A stretch of 33,331 nucleotides of DNA from Fretibacterium sp. (GTDB lineage Bacteria; Synergistota; Synergistia; Synergistales; Aminobacteriaceae): the NCBI GenBank assembly GCA_024681935.1, contig JAIKZX010000045.1, forward strand, positions 1-33,331. Reading direction: 5' to 3'. Below the pieces are notes generated by a model that had not been told where the DNA came from, did no database searches, and worked only from the letters and a program-made list of their open reading frames with translations. Shown here in pieces: positions 32,877 to 33,331 of this stretch; within the stretch, counting starts at the first letter, position 1, and each line of letters starts with the position of its first letter. Made by a program: the position numbers and the translations under genes.

Positions 32877-33331
32877 GAAAGAATATCTTTAATCCGGTCC
32901 CAGTCAAAGCTGCGTGCCGCGGCACGAAGGTGCTCCACACGCTCTTTCTCGCCATCCGGGACGCTGAAGCCGTCCAGATAGTCCAGCGCGTACGTTATGC
33001 TGTCCGCGTCAAGACTTGCCGTAAACTCCCGGATGGACTCATACGCCTCGCGCAGCTCTTCTTCGGAGATAAGCGGCAGGGCCTCTTTGCTCCGCGCCTC
33101 CTGTGCCGGCGCGTAAAGCGGCGACAGCGCCTCACCCAGCGCACGGTAACGCGCCAGAAGGCCGTCAAGCTCCGCGTCCAGTGCCGCCTCGTCCCCCGCC
33201 TTTCCCGCAAACTCCAGCTTCTCCGCCAGCGCCCCCAGTTCCTTCGCTCCGATGGCCCGCGACGTGCTCTTCAGCGCGTGAACCTTGATTGTGGTGTTGA
33301 CCATGTCACGCGCGCGCCAGAAGTTCTCAAT
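32873..33331 (-). CDS. C-terminal Hpt part of a hybrid histidine kinase (cut by window edge)
   Basis: The frame runs off the right edge. The visible 152 codons form a histidine phosphotransfer domain with the core IKVHALKSTSRAIGA, whose His (codon at 33278-33280) accepts phosphate, followed by helices rich in Ala, Glu and Leu. Codons continue upstream of the internal Met without a stop (IENFWRARD before it), so the real start lies outside and a kinase/receiver part is expected there. Such multi-step relays pass phosphate from a receiver to Hpt and then to a separate regulator. The two-receiver protein downstream could be that target. Confidence 0.85.
   Translation of the reverse strand: MENFWRARDMVNTTIKVHALKSTSRAIGAKELGALAEKLEFAGKAGDEAALDAELDGLLARYRALGEALSPLYAPAQEARSKEALPLISEEELREAYESIREFTASLDADSITYALDYLDGFSVPDGEKERVEHLRAAARSFDWDRIKDILS

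Overview
The window is about 33 kb of GC-rich (roughly 60%) bacterial chromosome from what looks like a strictly anaerobic, amino-acid and purine-fermenting diderm. My best guess is Synergistota, such as a gut or oral Synergistaceae. The grounds are an electron-bifurcating NfnAB pair, an AsmA/TamB-like envelope protein (which implies an outer membrane), an ECF biotin system, and a molybdenum-cofactor locus with a Mog-MOSC fusion. This is inference from gene content; no rRNA or tRNA is present to confirm it.

Left part (1-12.7 kb): a divergent catabolic locus equivalent to the E. coli yge/ygf/ssnA/hyuA region, which recent work has tied to anaerobic uric acid and purine breakdown. The leftward operon is ygeX-ygeY-ygeW-yqeA and ends in a clear intrinsic terminator. 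The rightward group is a sodium:solute symporter, ssnA, ygfK and hyuA, and also ends in a terminator. Between them lies an AT-rich 16-bp palindrome. Together they could import a purine-derived substrate, reduce it (YgfK), open the rings (SsnA, HyuA, YgeY), release carbamoyl phosphate (YgeW), deaminate 2,3-diaminopropionate to pyruvate (YgeX) and make ATP from carbamoyl phosphate (YqeA). At 1-59 is the first part of another leftward gene, starting with a signal peptide, with its own promoter and a tandem direct repeat upstream.

Middle part (12.7-18.7 kb): a tightly packed operon for molybdenum uptake and cofactor handling. It runs molybdopterin-binding MoeA-like protein with a Cys-rich tail, an XdhC-type protein with permuted domain order, modA, modB, moaA, moaC and a Mog-MOSC fusion. 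There is no modC, no moaD/moaE and no molybdoenzyme in the window, so these must lie elsewhere. A small STAS protein is convergent with the end of this operon.

Right part (19.2-33.3 kb): nfnAB (NADPH supply), dnaG (with three 27-bp tandem repeats in its C-terminal region), a convergent membrane-anchored thermonuclease-like protein, a 1111-residue AsmA/TamB-like protein, a MATE exporter, birA-bioY (biotin), and a CDF metal exporter. The right end has leftward signalling genes: a response regulator with two receiver-like halves and the C-terminal Hpt end of a hybrid histidine kinase cut by the window edge. Between these two lie what appear to be decayed receiver and Hpt fragments.

No CRISPR array, insertion sequence, prophage, rRNA or tRNA was seen.
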